Shown: positions 1 through 7,804, counted from the stretch's first letter. The stretch: DNA of 13,355 nucleotides from JBGRQB01 sp041725875 (GCA_041725875.1 JBGRQB010000124.1:1-13355), one strand, 5' to 3'. Program-made: numbers and translations. The notes: generated by a model from the sequence alone, not told the origin.

Positions 1-1287
1 GTGCTTCTTGGATATCTTTTTGATATTGATTTAAAACTTATTGCAGGAATTTTCACAGGAGCGCTTACAAGTACTCCGGGTCTGGCAGCAGCAATTGAAA
101 GCACGGGCTCTACTCTTGCGTCAATAGGGTTTGGTATTGCATATCCGTTTGGAGTTTTGGGAGTGATATTGTTTGTCAGATTAGCTCCTAAAATGTTCAA
201 TATCAAAATAGGAAAAGAGGAAGAAAAATATAACCAAAGTGTTAAAGCAGATTTCCCGGAAGTTTTTAACAAAAACTTTTGTGTGGAAAATCAAAATGTG
301 TTCGGGAAAAAACTTGGCGAGCTAAAATTGAGATCAATTACCGGGTGTAATATTTCCCGTATTTCTCAAAGCGGAACCGCATTTACGCCGGGCGAATCTA
401 CGGTTCTGAATAAAGGTGATATAATTAAAGCTGTGGGAACTGCTGACGGACTCGATAAAATCAAACTCCTTATTGGTAATGAAACAGAGACAAGAATTCC
501 GTTAAGCAGAAGATTTATTATAAAAGATTTACTTGTTTCAAATAAAGAGATAGTAAATAAATCATTATCAGAACTTGCATTGCACGCATCATACGATGCT
601 ACTGCTGCAAGAATTCGTCGTGCAGGAATTGATATTCCGCCAAAAGCTTCAACAAGATTACAACTTGGTGATAAAGTAAGAGTTGCCTGTACAGAACAAA
701 ATCTGGAAGCTGTTACAAAATTATTTGGCGACAGCGCCGATAAACTTTCCCAGTTAGATTTACTTCCAATTACAATTGGAGTTATTCTGGGAATTTTGAT
801 AGGTCAGATAAGTCTGCCAATATTCGGAATGGATTTTAAACTTGGGTTAACAGGCGGTGTTTTAATGGCTGCTCTTATCTTAAGTAAAATAGGCAGAACC
901 GGTCCGCTGGTATGGAATGTAAGCGGAACAATAAATCAGTTTTTAAGAAAAATTGGCTTGGTATTTTTCCTTGTAAGTGTTGGTACAAATGCAGGTGGTA
1001 AATTGCTGGAAACAATATCGGCTAACGGACCTGAATTACTTGTTGTGGGAGCGGTTATAACAATTGTTCCAATGGTGCTGGCTCTTCTTGTCGGGAGAGT
1101 TTTTCTGAAAATGAATTACCTTACGCTGCTTGGCGGTTTAACAGGGGGAATGACATCAACTCCGGCATTAAGTGCAATTGAACCTGTAACTGATTCTGAT
1201 GCGCCAAAAATAGGTTATGCAACTGTTTATCCTTTTGCTCTGGTGTTTGTAATAATTGTAAGTCAGGTCATCGGATTTTTAATATAA
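1..1287 (+). CDS. YidE/YbjL/AspT-family transporter, 5' partial
   Basis: This is the C-terminal 428 residues of an inner-membrane transporter of the aspartate:alanine exchanger (AspT/YidE) family. Family members are about 550 residues, with a duplicated membrane domain on either side of two cytoplasmic RCK_C (TrkA-C) domains. What is visible is the end of the first membrane half (motif GALTSTPGLAAA, residues 20-31), RCK_C domains at about 93-162 and 168-246, and the whole second membrane half from about 250. The second half carries the matching motif GGLTGGMTSTPALSA (378-392), so the internal duplication can be read directly. The GTG at base 1 is an in-frame valine rather than the start; about 120 residues lie upstream of the window. 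The substrate cannot be deduced. AspT exchanges amino acids, but most YidE-like members are uncharacterised. Confidence 0.9.
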   Translation: MLLGYLFDIDLKLIAGIFTGALTSTPGLAAAIESTGSTLASIGFGIAYPFGVLGVILFVRLAPKMFNIKIGKEEEKYNQSVKADFPEVFNKNFCVENQNVFGKKLGELKLRSITGCNISRISQSGTAFTPGESTVLNKGDIIKAVGTADGLDKIKLLIGNETETRIPLSRRFIIKDLLVSNKEIVNKSLSELALHASYDATAARIRRAGIDIPPKASTRLQLGDKVRVACTEQNLEAVTKLFGDSADKLSQLDLLPITIGVILGILIGQISLPIFGMDFKLGLTGGVLMAALILSKIGRTGPLVWNVSGTINQFLRKIGLVFFLVSVGTNAGGKLLETISANGPELLVVGAVITIVPMVLALLVGRVFLKMNYLTLLGGLTGGMTSTPALSAIEPVTDSDAPKIGYATVYPFALVFVIIVSQVIGFLI

Positions 1288-1302
1288 CACACACTTCATA
1301 AA

Positions 1303-1351
1303 TTTTAATCTGAGGGAGTTTGTTGAGTAAATAAATTTCTTCAGATTAAAA
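1303..1351 (+). terminator. Possible hairpin downstream of the transporter gene
   Basis: An 11-bp perfect inverted repeat (TTTTAATCTGA at 1303-1313, TCAGATTAAAA at 1341-1351) encloses a 27-nt loop, 16 bp after the transporter stop. The stem is AT-rich, the loop is long and no U-tract follows, so termination is uncertain. It could equally be an mRNA 3'-end stabilising stem. Confidence 0.35.
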
Positions 1352-1403
1352 ACTTTTCCGGTTTTAAAACTCAAATTTTACAAAGGTAATTTAAGATTAA
1401 ATT

Positions 1404-1476
1404 GCCCCCGGGGAAAATGCGATAAACCCCGGGGAACAGGGGAAGGGAAATGCCGAATGGCTGGGACCCATCCAGC
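1404..1476. other. GC-rich structured island (possible RNA or dispersed repeat)
   Basis: The island contrasts sharply with its AT-rich flanks. Two copies of the palindrome CCCCGGGG (1406-1413 and 1427-1434) can pair across a 13-nt loop. They are followed by GGGG (1439-1442), a small GCC-GAAT-GGC stem (1452-1461) and a GCTGG/CCAGC stem (1460-1464 with 1472-1476); the last two overlap and are mutually exclusive. I do not recognise it as a known riboswitch or ncRNA class. Its position between convergent genes argues against a riboswitch and suits a dispersed repeat or a 3'-UTR structure. Confidence 0.45.
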
Positions 1477-1677
1477 AATCCACAAAAACTTCTCAGTTAA
1501 AATGTATAATAACTAAATCTTATCAACGGGGTTTAATGTTATCAATAAATTGAATATGCGCCAGTATGCCTTATTAACACGACTAAAATAGACGAAAAAA
1601 AAATTAAATTCAACGTAAAAAATAAATATCAACTATAAGAAGTTCGAAATTTTTAATATGAAAATATGTTCATATAA

Positions 1678-2799
1678 TTATAATTTTACTCTCAGTTGAT
1701 AAGTAGATTCATCAGGAGGAAGTGAAACTTTAAATTGTTCAGAATCACACTTCACCTCAAATATTTCTTTATCATTTTTGCAGACTGAAACAGTTTTTCC
1801 TTTCCACCAAAGGGGAACATCAAACATTATGGTAAGTGGTTGTCTGAATCTTTCATTATTTGAATATTCATCCGAAACAGTCACAGATATTTTATCAGGT
1901 GATTCATTTTCGTTAAAGTGCCAGGTTACTTCTGCCCTTGCAGTTTTTCTTTCAAGAATATATAGAACTGCATCGTTAAATCGGGCAGTCCATAAATCAC
2001 GTTCTGCAATTGCAAGAATATCTTGTTTGTAGTTTTCAAAATCATAATAACCATATTGGTTGGTTTGCCCAATTGCGTGATAAGTAATTATCAGCAATGC
2101 GTTCCTGTTTAATGTTTCATCAAGAAAAGGAATTAACTCAGCTGTGTTGTTAATGCAGATGTCACATGCATCATAACCGTAATCCTGCATTACAAGTGTC
2201 GGCAGAGCGTACCAGTCACGCGGCTCAGTTTCATCTTCCGGCACAATGTAAGGATTAAGATGACCGATCTGATCGTAATATCTTCCTGCAAGAAAACCTG
2301 CATCCCTCAATGCGTTACGCGTTCTCATTTTGTAGCCGTTGCCGCCAGGATAAGCATAAGTTACAACGCCCAGACCCAGACTATCCATAGCTCTAAAACA
2401 TCTGTAAAAAGAATCGTATGATTTTTCATAGCTTAACAGATCGTGGTTATAATGCCAGTGACCGTGACCATAGATGCCGTGTCCAAATTTCAGCAGACGA
2501 GTAAAAACTTTTTTTATTCTGTCGGGGTAACCCACAAAGTTGTTTGTTACCATTTCGTAATTCATCTTCACACCGTGGAGATAAGGAAACTCCTGTATAC
2601 GATATTCAGCTGTATCAGCCAACCCAGAATCATTGGTAATTACAATGGCTGCTGTGTGATTGTTATACCACTTTGCTACTTTGGCTGTTACAGTTGAATC
2701 ACGCTTTCCCAAAACAGAATCGGGAGAACTTAAATCTTTCAGATCACATCCGGTGATAAAAAGAGAAAATGCTAATAATATGCTAAGTTTAATTTTCAT
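1678..2799 (-). CDS. Polysaccharide deacetylase-like (NodB-fold) lipoprotein
   Basis: A 373-residue exported lipoprotein: residues 1-18 are a hydrophobic signal ending in the lipobox FITGC. The NodB/carbohydrate esterase 4 fold is inferred from its ordered motifs. These are VITNDSG (53-59) for motif 1, a His-rich HGHWH (H112 and H116) for motif 2, AYPGGNG (149-155) for motif 3, and LIITYHAIG (236-244) with H241 for the last motif. The family removes acetyl groups from N-acetylated sugars using a metal held by Asp-His-His. Here D57, H112 and H116 could form that triad, but the usual preceding catalytic Asp is Asn56. A beta-rich tail follows (about 290-373). The start overlaps the stop of the upstream secretin-like gene by 11 bp, implying translational coupling. 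Substrate unknown; it may be a modified or inactive enzyme. Confidence 0.8.
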   Translation of the reverse strand: MKIKLSILLAFSLFITGCDLKDLSSPDSVLGKRDSTVTAKVAKWYNNHTAAIVITNDSGLADTAEYRIQEFPYLHGVKMNYEMVTNNFVGYPDRIKKVFTRLLKFGHGIYGHGHWHYNHDLLSYEKSYDSFYRCFRAMDSLGLGVVTYAYPGGNGYKMRTRNALRDAGFLAGRYYDQIGHLNPYIVPEDETEPRDWYALPTLVMQDYGYDACDICINNTAELIPFLDETLNRNALLIITYHAIGQTNQYGYYDFENYKQDILAIAERDLWTARFNDAVLYILERKTARAEVTWHFNENESPDKISVTVSDEYSNNERFRQPLTIMFDVPLWWKGKTVSVCKNDKEIFEVKCDSEQFKVSLPPDESTYQLRVKL

Positions 2800-3991
2800 T
2801 CTTCTCTTCTACTGTAGGTAATCTTTTATATTTTTGAATCTCTTTTCTGTCATTTTCAATTTTTTCTCTAATGAGATTAATTGACGGATCAAACTCTCTC
2901 TCTGTAAGAGGAGGGACTATTTCAATTTTTAATAAAATAACAGCCTCTTTTTTAAGAGAAACCTGTTTGTCATAACCAAAGAGATAACGTAAGCCCAGAA
3001 ACCACCAGGGAAGATCTTTTAACAAAGGAACACCTTCGCGGATGCTGCGTTCTTCAGTTACAAGTAAACCGCTGATTATTGATTCTTCACCATCTTTCAT
3101 AATTACTTCTGTATCTGAAGCTGTTTTGCTGATACTGGTTGTAATTTCGCCAGGATAAGGAACGCTGCGTTCTACGTGAACATCAAGTAAAGCATAATCA
3201 ATTGATTTGTGTTCGCCAAGTTTTGGTGTTACTTCAATTATTGTTCCTGTCGGAATAAAATTGTCAGTCACATTACCGGCAAAATCAAGCTGCTTTATTG
3301 AGATATCATCGCCAACCTGCATTCTTCCTGTTTGTCCGTTACGCACAGTTACAGATAAACGAGAAACAATTTCGCCAAGTTCTTCATTTTCAAGAAATTT
3401 TAATACGGCATTAACATAACCGCTAAACGGACCAATATCTCCTTCGGCTGCAACAGATAAGTTGAAATCGGGCAGGAAATTATTTTTATCGTTATCGGGC
3501 TTAAATGATTTGAAATCGGAACCTATTCTCAATCCATGTTTGGATAAAATTGCCTGCCAGTTTATTCCTCTCTCTTTCAGGTCGCCAATATTTGCTTCAA
3601 ATAAAATTGCAGAAATATTAATCTGCTTTTCAAGAGCCGGATTATCAGAACAGCTTTTTTTCTTATCTGTGATTTTGTTAAGAACCAGAGAATTTTCTGT
3701 TTTGTTAATTTTGAAATCAAACAATCCTGCAAGAGTCTGAAGTGCCTTTTTATAATGAATTCTGGAAACACTGATTCCAACCGGATTATTTTTCAGTTCG
3801 CTGAAATTTAATCTTTTTGAAAGTTGATTTGACGTGATCAGATCAATTTTGTTTAAAACATCGTGAAGAGGTTCTTCTTCGGAAATAGAAATAAACTCAT
3901 ATTCGGGTTGGTTGGAAATTTTATTTTTTATATCTGACTGAGCAGAGATAAATATAAAAAAGAATAAACAGAGAATAGCTGATTTTTTCAT
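2789..3991 (-). CDS. Short secretin-like outer-membrane protein
   Basis: A 400-residue protein with a signal peptide (cleavage likely near ISA-Q, residue 17). An N0/STN-like domain spans about 30-105 and a type II/III secretin beta-domain about 122-360. The beta-domain begins with an EANIGDLKERGINW-type segment. It contains GQTGRMQVGDD (219-229) and IPTGTIIEVTPKL (246-258), and ends with the secretin signature GVPLLKDLP (320-328) before LRYLFG. Secretins form outer-membrane channels for type II secretion, type IV pili or phage. Typical members are longer than 500 residues with several N-domains, so this is a minimal form. A hydrophilic tail of about 40 residues follows the barrel. No pilus or secretion gene lies nearby; the only partner is the overlapping deacetylase-like lipoprotein gene. 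Substrate and assembly partners are unknown. Confidence 0.82.
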   Translation of the reverse strand: MKKSAILCLFFFIFISAQSDIKNKISNQPEYEFISISEEEPLHDVLNKIDLITSNQLSKRLNFSELKNNPVGISVSRIHYKKALQTLAGLFDFKINKTENSLVLNKITDKKKSCSDNPALEKQINISAILFEANIGDLKERGINWQAILSKHGLRIGSDFKSFKPDNDKNNFLPDFNLSVAAEGDIGPFSGYVNAVLKFLENEELGEIVSRLSVTVRNGQTGRMQVGDDISIKQLDFAGNVTDNFIPTGTIIEVTPKLGEHKSIDYALLDVHVERSVPYPGEITTSISKTASDTEVIMKDGEESIISGLLVTEERSIREGVPLLKDLPWWFLGLRYLFGYDKQVSLKKEAVILLKIEIVPPLTEREFDPSINLIREKIENDRKEIQKYKRLPTVEEKNEN

Positions 3992-4059
3992 AATGCCTCA
4001 ATTGATTTTAACATTACAAAAATATTAAATAATGGGGAAAGGGTACAGGAATAAAATAA

Positions 4060-4120
4060 GGGAGTAACTTTGGAATTGATGAAACCACCCCTGTTTTCAT
4101 CAAAAGACCGAATTACTCCC
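4060..4120 (-). promoter_or_regulatory. Nested hairpin in the leader of the secretin-deacetylase operon
   Basis: On the minus strand an outer 8-bp stem (GGGAGTAA/TTACTCCC, 4113-4120 with 4060-4067) encloses a perfect 9-bp inner stem (TTGATGAAA/TTTCATCAA, 4095-4103 with 4076-4084). The loop is a G-rich 10 nt. The structure is followed by a U-rich stretch and ends about 70 nt before the secretin start. It could be an attenuator, an sRNA terminator or a protein-binding leader. Loop GGGG could also pair with CCCC downstream (4034-4037). Confidence 0.5.
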
Positions 4121-4200
4121 CAACATAACAATCATTCGGTACTATAGACGTATGTATAAGTAAAAAGTTTTCAGGAAAATAAAATAATTAAGGCAGGGGA

Positions 4201-4230
4201 AAGAAAAAGGCTCCTTTTCAGGAGCCTTTA
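4201..4230 (-). terminator. Rho-independent terminator of the TlpA-like gene
   Basis: A 9-bp perfect stem (AAAGGCTCC at 4206-4214 with GGAGCCTTT at 4221-4229) and a 6-nt loop lie 7 bp past the TlpA-like stop. On the minus strand it is followed by a U-rich run (TTTTTCTTT counting the end of the stem). Confidence 0.9.
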
Positions 4231-4236
4231 ATAAAT

Positions 4237-5145
4237 CTACTTTTCAGCTAACAATTCTTCAACTTTTGTTTTAACTTCTTCGCCGTGAAGTGAGAAGTAT
4301 CTTAAAACACCTTTTTTATCAATCAACCAGGTTGAAGGAATTGAGTTAACACCGTACATTCTTGATGTAGGATCAGCCCAGCCTTTACTTGAATAAAATA
4401 CAGGCCAGTTCATTTTTTCTTTTTCAATGAATTTTTTAAGATCTTCAAGTTTGTTTTCAGGATCAAGACTTACGCCTAAAATTTCAAATCCTTTTTTATT
4501 TAATTCATCATAATATTTTACAAGGTTAGGAATTTCTCTGCGACAAGGTCCGCACCAGGTTGCCCAGAAATCAACTAATACAACTTTACCTTTCATTTTT
4601 GATAAAGTAAATTCTTTTCCGTTAAGGTCTGTTAAAGTAAAATCTTTTGCAGGTTTATCAAGACCAATATTATCTTTAATTTTTTGTTCGATTTCAGAAT
4701 AAACATCAAGCTTTTTCAATTTTGTGTAAGGTTCTTCATCAAAATAAGCCAAGTTTTTGAATCCTAAATCAACCATTTTATTAACAGCTTTTACAGCTTC
4801 GTCCATTTTGCCAAGACCAAGATAACATTGTGCAATTGGTTCAACTCTGTAAGGAGATTTTCTTTCAGATTTTGCTTCAATCTCAATAGCTATAGGAAGA
4901 GCTTCTTCATATTTTTTTAACTGGATAAGTAATGACATTTTGTAGCTTGTGAACATTTTTGTTTCCTGCTCGGTAAGGTCTTTCTTTTCAACAAGTAATC
5001 TGTTAATAAGAATTAGAGCAGAATCATATTTTGCAGTCTGATAATATTTACCAATAACTTCTTTGTAATTTTCAGGTAATGGTTCTTGTTTCGCGCAGGC
5101 AACAATTAATAGTAATGCAACCAAAATTGATAAGTACTTTTTCAT
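4237..5145 (-). CDS. TlpA/ResA-type thioredoxin lipoprotein with TPR-like N-terminal region
   Basis: A 302-residue membrane-anchored thiol-disulfide oxidoreductase. The signal peptide ends in lipobox LIVAC (Cys17). Residues 20-165 are helical and TPR-like. The AhpC/TSA-thioredoxin domain starts at about 166 with the WATWCGPC active site (C198, C201), and cis-proline P270 lies in SIPST. Such proteins reduce periplasmic disulfides, for example in cytochrome c maturation or extracytoplasmic redox control. The ATG at 5143-5145 is chosen because GGAGGAAGG precedes it and the signal peptide follows directly. An in-frame ATG 69 bp upstream would place 23 non-signal residues in front. It is a single-gene unit with its own terminator. 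The natural substrate is not shown by the context. Confidence 0.92.
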   Translation of the reverse strand: MKKYLSILVALLLIVACAKQEPLPENYKEVIGKYYQTAKYDSALILINRLLVEKKDLTEQETKMFTSYKMSLLIQLKKYEEALPIAIEIEAKSERKSPYRVEPIAQCYLGLGKMDEAVKAVNKMVDLGFKNLAYFDEEPYTKLKKLDVYSEIEQKIKDNIGLDKPAKDFTLTDLNGKEFTLSKMKGKVVLVDFWATWCGPCRREIPNLVKYYDELNKKGFEILGVSLDPENKLEDLKKFIEKEKMNWPVFYSSKGWADPTSRMYGVNSIPSTWLIDKKGVLRYFSLHGEEVKTKVEELLAEK

Positions 5146-5163
5146 CCTTCCTCCGGGTTTTAA

Positions 5164-5180
5164 ATACGTATTAAACGTAT
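5164..5180. promoter_or_regulatory. Dyad in the TlpA-like gene leader
   Basis: A perfect 6-bp inverted repeat ATACGT-N5-ACGTAT is centred about 27 bp upstream of the TlpA-like start. It could be an operator or part of the promoter. No regulator is identified. Confidence 0.3.
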
Positions 5181-5274
5181 AAAAATAGAGAAGGAATTTT
5201 TCAGATACAATCAAAAAATGAATATATGATAATTTATTTAGTAAAATAATTTTTTAACCGGAAGGAATAGAGAT

Positions 5275-5300
5275 CCGGTCAGCAAAAACAGGCCGACCGG
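5275..5300 (-). terminator. Possible terminator hairpin after the citrate synthase gene
   Basis: The segment 5275-5283 pairs with 5292-5300 in a 9-bp stem. One position is a G-U wobble in the minus-strand RNA and a mismatch in the plus-strand RNA, which favours the minus strand. It lies 22 bp past the gltA stop. The following U-tract is weak, so read-through into the TlpA-like gene is possible. Confidence 0.45.
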
Positions 5301-5322
5301 AAGAATTTATAGAAGAGATGTA

Positions 5323-6633
5323 TCAGTTTCTTTTTATCTGATCTCTGAACCAATCAAGAGTTTGTGATTTAGGGCGCTCTATTGCCAGACCCAAAGCACG
5401 ATCCCAGATTAGTTGTGATAAAACACCCAGAGCTCTTGAAACACCAAACAGAACTGTGTAGAAAGGATATTCTTTAATTCCGTAATGAAGAAGAAGTGTT
5501 CCGGAATGAGCATCAACATTTGGATATGGGTTTTTAACTTTTCCTGTTTTTTGAAGTATAGGAGGCACTACTTCAAACAGAGTATTTACTATTTTGAATA
5601 TTTCATCATCTGGAAGATACTTCAATGCAAACTCACGCTGCGCCATATATCTCGGATCTGTTTTTCTTAATACTGCGTGTCCGAATCCAGGAATTACTTG
5701 TCCGTTAGAAAGAGTTTTAAGTACAAACTTTTCAACCATTTCTTTATCCTGACAATTGTCTTCACCAATTTCTTCACGCATCTGAAGAATCCATTTCATC
5801 ACTTCCTGATTTGCCATTCCGTGTAAAGGACCTGCAAGTCCGCACATTCCGGCAGAAAGTGAATAGTAAGGATTACTTAGTGCTGAGTTAACAAGATGAG
5901 TTGTATGAGCAGAAACGTTTCCACCTTCGTGATCGGAATGAACAACCATATAGAGACGGAAAAGTTTATATATATCTTCGTGGTCGTAACCCATCATATG
6001 AGCCAGATTTGCTGACCAGTCAAGCTTCGGATCAGGTTCGATCTGTTCGTTATTATAGTATAATTTACGGTAAATGTAGGAAGCAATTCTCGGGAGACGG
6101 GCAATAAGATCCATAGTATCTTCAAAAGTTGTATCCCAATATTCTTTTTTATGCATTCCTGCAATATATTTTTTTATAAATTTTGAATCGTGAGCCATTG
6201 ATAAAATTGCGGAGCTGAACAATACCATTGGTCTGGAATCATTCGGGTGCTGATCAATTATATCAAAAACATACTGAGGAACTTCTGATCTTTTTCTCCA
6301 TTCTTCAGTTAAGAAGTTTACGTCGTTAAGAGTCGGGAGTTCATCGAGAAGCAAAAGATAAAATATTCCTTCTGCAAGTGGTTCATCATCCGGAGAAAGT
6401 TTAGGCAGTTTATCCTTTAGTTCAGGTATAGAATATCCCCTAAATCTTATACCTTCAACAGGGTCCAGTTTTGAAGTGAGTGTTAACAGACTCACAACAC
6501 CTTTCATTCCGGTAAGAATTTGTTCAATGGTATATTCCCCTGCCGGCTTTTTGCCGTAATTTTTTACCATTGTTTTTACTTCTTCGGCTATAGGTTTAGC
6601 TTTGTCGAAAAATTTTTCTTTAATATAATCCAT
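5323..6633 (-). CDS. gltA: Citrate synthase, eukaryotic (mitochondrial)-like type
   Basis: Condenses acetyl-CoA and oxaloacetate to citrate at the entry of the TCA cycle, in the cytoplasm. The 436-residue protein aligns by motif with animal mitochondrial citrate synthase rather than the E. coli type. It has HSDHEGGNVSAHTTHLVNSA (232-251), LAGPLHGMANQEV (266-278), GFGHAVLRKTDPRY (316-329) and NPYPNVDAHSG (368-378). The catalytic triad is complete as H271, H319 and D374, close to pig H274, H320 and D375. Near the C-terminus LFGVSRALGVLSQLIWDRAL (395-414) and ERPKS are also mitochondrial-like. There is no transit peptide. The gene follows icd after 43 bp, with GAGAGG upstream of its ATG. Related citrate synthases are known in some bacteria such as Geobacteraceae. 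Confidence 0.96.
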   Translation of the reverse strand: MDYIKEKFFDKAKPIAEEVKTMVKNYGKKPAGEYTIEQILTGMKGVVSLLTLTSKLDPVEGIRFRGYSIPELKDKLPKLSPDDEPLAEGIFYLLLLDELPTLNDVNFLTEEWRKRSEVPQYVFDIIDQHPNDSRPMVLFSSAILSMAHDSKFIKKYIAGMHKKEYWDTTFEDTMDLIARLPRIASYIYRKLYYNNEQIEPDPKLDWSANLAHMMGYDHEDIYKLFRLYMVVHSDHEGGNVSAHTTHLVNSALSNPYYSLSAGMCGLAGPLHGMANQEVMKWILQMREEIGEDNCQDKEMVEKFVLKTLSNGQVIPGFGHAVLRKTDPRYMAQREFALKYLPDDEIFKIVNTLFEVVPPILQKTGKVKNPYPNVDAHSGTLLLHYGIKEYPFYTVLFGVSRALGVLSQLIWDRALGLAIERPKSQTLDWFRDQIKRN

Positions 6634-6676
6634 TCTAACCTCTCTTTCCGTTTAGTTAAGTGTCGAGGTGAAACTT

Positions 6677-7762
6677 TTACATTTTATTAATTATTGCATC
6701 TGCCATTTCAATAGTTCCAACTGCTGTGGGGTCGTTTTTAACCGGTTTCAAATCAGCAGTTACAGATTTACCTTCTTTAATTACGGCAGCAACTGCGTTT
6801 TCCAGTTTTTCAGCTGCATCAAATTCGTGAAGGTGTTTTAACATAAGAACCCCGGATAAAATCATTGCAGTAGGATTAACCAGATTTTTACCTGCTATAT
6901 CGGGGGCTGAGCCGTGTGTTGCTTCAAATACTGCATAATCGTTACCAATGTTTGCGCCGGGAGCAACTCCCAATCCGCCAATTAATCCGGCACCAAGATC
7001 GCTGATGATATCGCCGTAAAGGTTTGGCAGACAAAGAACATCGTACTTTGTCGGGTCCATAACAAGGTGCATACATAAAGCGTCTACAAGAACGTGTCCG
7101 GTTTCAATTTCTTTATATTCGTTCCCTATTTTTTCTGCGGTCTGCATAAACAAACCGTCTGAAAATTTCATTATGTTGGATTTTGTTACCGCAGTTACCT
7201 TTTTACGGGAATGAAGTTTTGCATATTCGTAGGCAAATTTTGCAATTCTTTCTGTCCCGAATACTGATATGGGTTTGATAGAAATTCCGGAATCAGGACG
7301 AATTGTTCTGCCTGTTTGATTGGAAATAAACTTTACAATTTCCGAGGTATCTTCTTTACCTTCCTGAAATTCAATTCCCGCATATAAATCTTCTGTGTTT
7401 TCTCTGATTATAACAATATCAACCACTTCGGGATTTTTAAGTGAACTTTGAACTCCGGGATAATATTTGCAAGGCCGCACGCAGGCAAAAAGATCTAACT
7501 CTTTTCGCAGAGCCACATTCACACTTCGGAATCCGGTTCCGAGCGGAGTTGCAATTGGTGCTTTTAATGCGATCTTGTTATTTTTAATTGAATCTAAAAC
7601 AGTGTCGGGTAACGGGGTGCCGCTTTCGGCAATAGCCTTTTCACCAGCCTCAACCGGTTCCCAGTCAATAGATACACCGGTTGCATCAATACATCTTCTG
7701 GTTGCTTCAGCAACCTCGGGTCCTACTCCGTCACCTTTAATTAATGTAACGCTGTGAGCCAT
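6677..7762 (-). CDS. icd: NAD-dependent isocitrate dehydrogenase
   Basis: Oxidatively decarboxylates isocitrate to 2-oxoglutarate. The 361-residue protein is the short IDH3/NAD-IDH type. Motifs are GDGVGPE (10-16), the substrate loop FRSVNVALR (78-86; S80, N82, R86), RP at 95-96, IIRENTEDLYAG (118-129; R120, Y127), KSNIMKFSDG (194-203; K194) and the metal-binding NLYGDIISD (247-255; D251, D255). The cofactor loop reads HGSAPDIAG (283-291). Asp288-Ile289 stand where NADP enzymes have Lys-Tyr, which indicates NAD. The substrate loop separates it from 3-isopropylmalate dehydrogenase, although homoisocitrate dehydrogenase is a more distant alternative. AAGGAG precedes the ATG. It is the first gene of an icd-gltA operon. 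Confidence 0.93.
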   Translation of the reverse strand: MAHSVTLIKGDGVGPEVAEATRRCIDATGVSIDWEPVEAGEKAIAESGTPLPDTVLDSIKNNKIALKAPIATPLGTGFRSVNVALRKELDLFACVRPCKYYPGVQSSLKNPEVVDIVIIRENTEDLYAGIEFQEGKEDTSEIVKFISNQTGRTIRPDSGISIKPISVFGTERIAKFAYEYAKLHSRKKVTAVTKSNIMKFSDGLFMQTAEKIGNEYKEIETGHVLVDALCMHLVMDPTKYDVLCLPNLYGDIISDLGAGLIGGLGVAPGANIGNDYAVFEATHGSAPDIAGKNLVNPTAMILSGVLMLKHLHEFDAAEKLENAVAAVIKEGKSVTADLKPVKNDPTAVGTIEMADAIINKM

Positions 7763-7804
7763 ATTTACTCCTTAGAACAATTACTCTTGTTTATAAATCA
7801 GTAG

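Larger units (their letters stand above)
1288..1677. other. Convergent gene-free gap of 390 bp
   Basis: This gap lies between two genes that converge, so it should hold 3' ends only. No credible ORF is present. It contains the stem at 1303-1351 and a GC-rich island at 1404-1476, followed by about 180 bp of plain AT-rich sequence. The far end carries a weak AT-rich stem (ATATGAA at 1656-1662, TTCATAT at 1669-1675) just past the stop codon of the minus-strand deacetylase gene. That stem may be a poor terminator for the minus-strand operon. Confidence 0.6.

Noticed and set aside
1404..1476. Known riboswitch (cobalamin, TPP, c-di-GMP, glycine) in the GC-rich island
   Set aside because: The conserved cores I know for these classes are not present, and the position is downstream of both flanking genes.
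5146..5214. Upstream ATG extending the TlpA-like protein by 23 residues
   Set aside because: It would place non-signal residues ahead of the lipoprotein signal; the strong GGAGGAAGG site is directly before the internal ATG.
7467..7757. A 96-codon plus-strand open frame inside icd
   Set aside because: It is fully antisense to a gene with complete catalytic motifs, has no plausible ribosome binding site and no recognisable motif.
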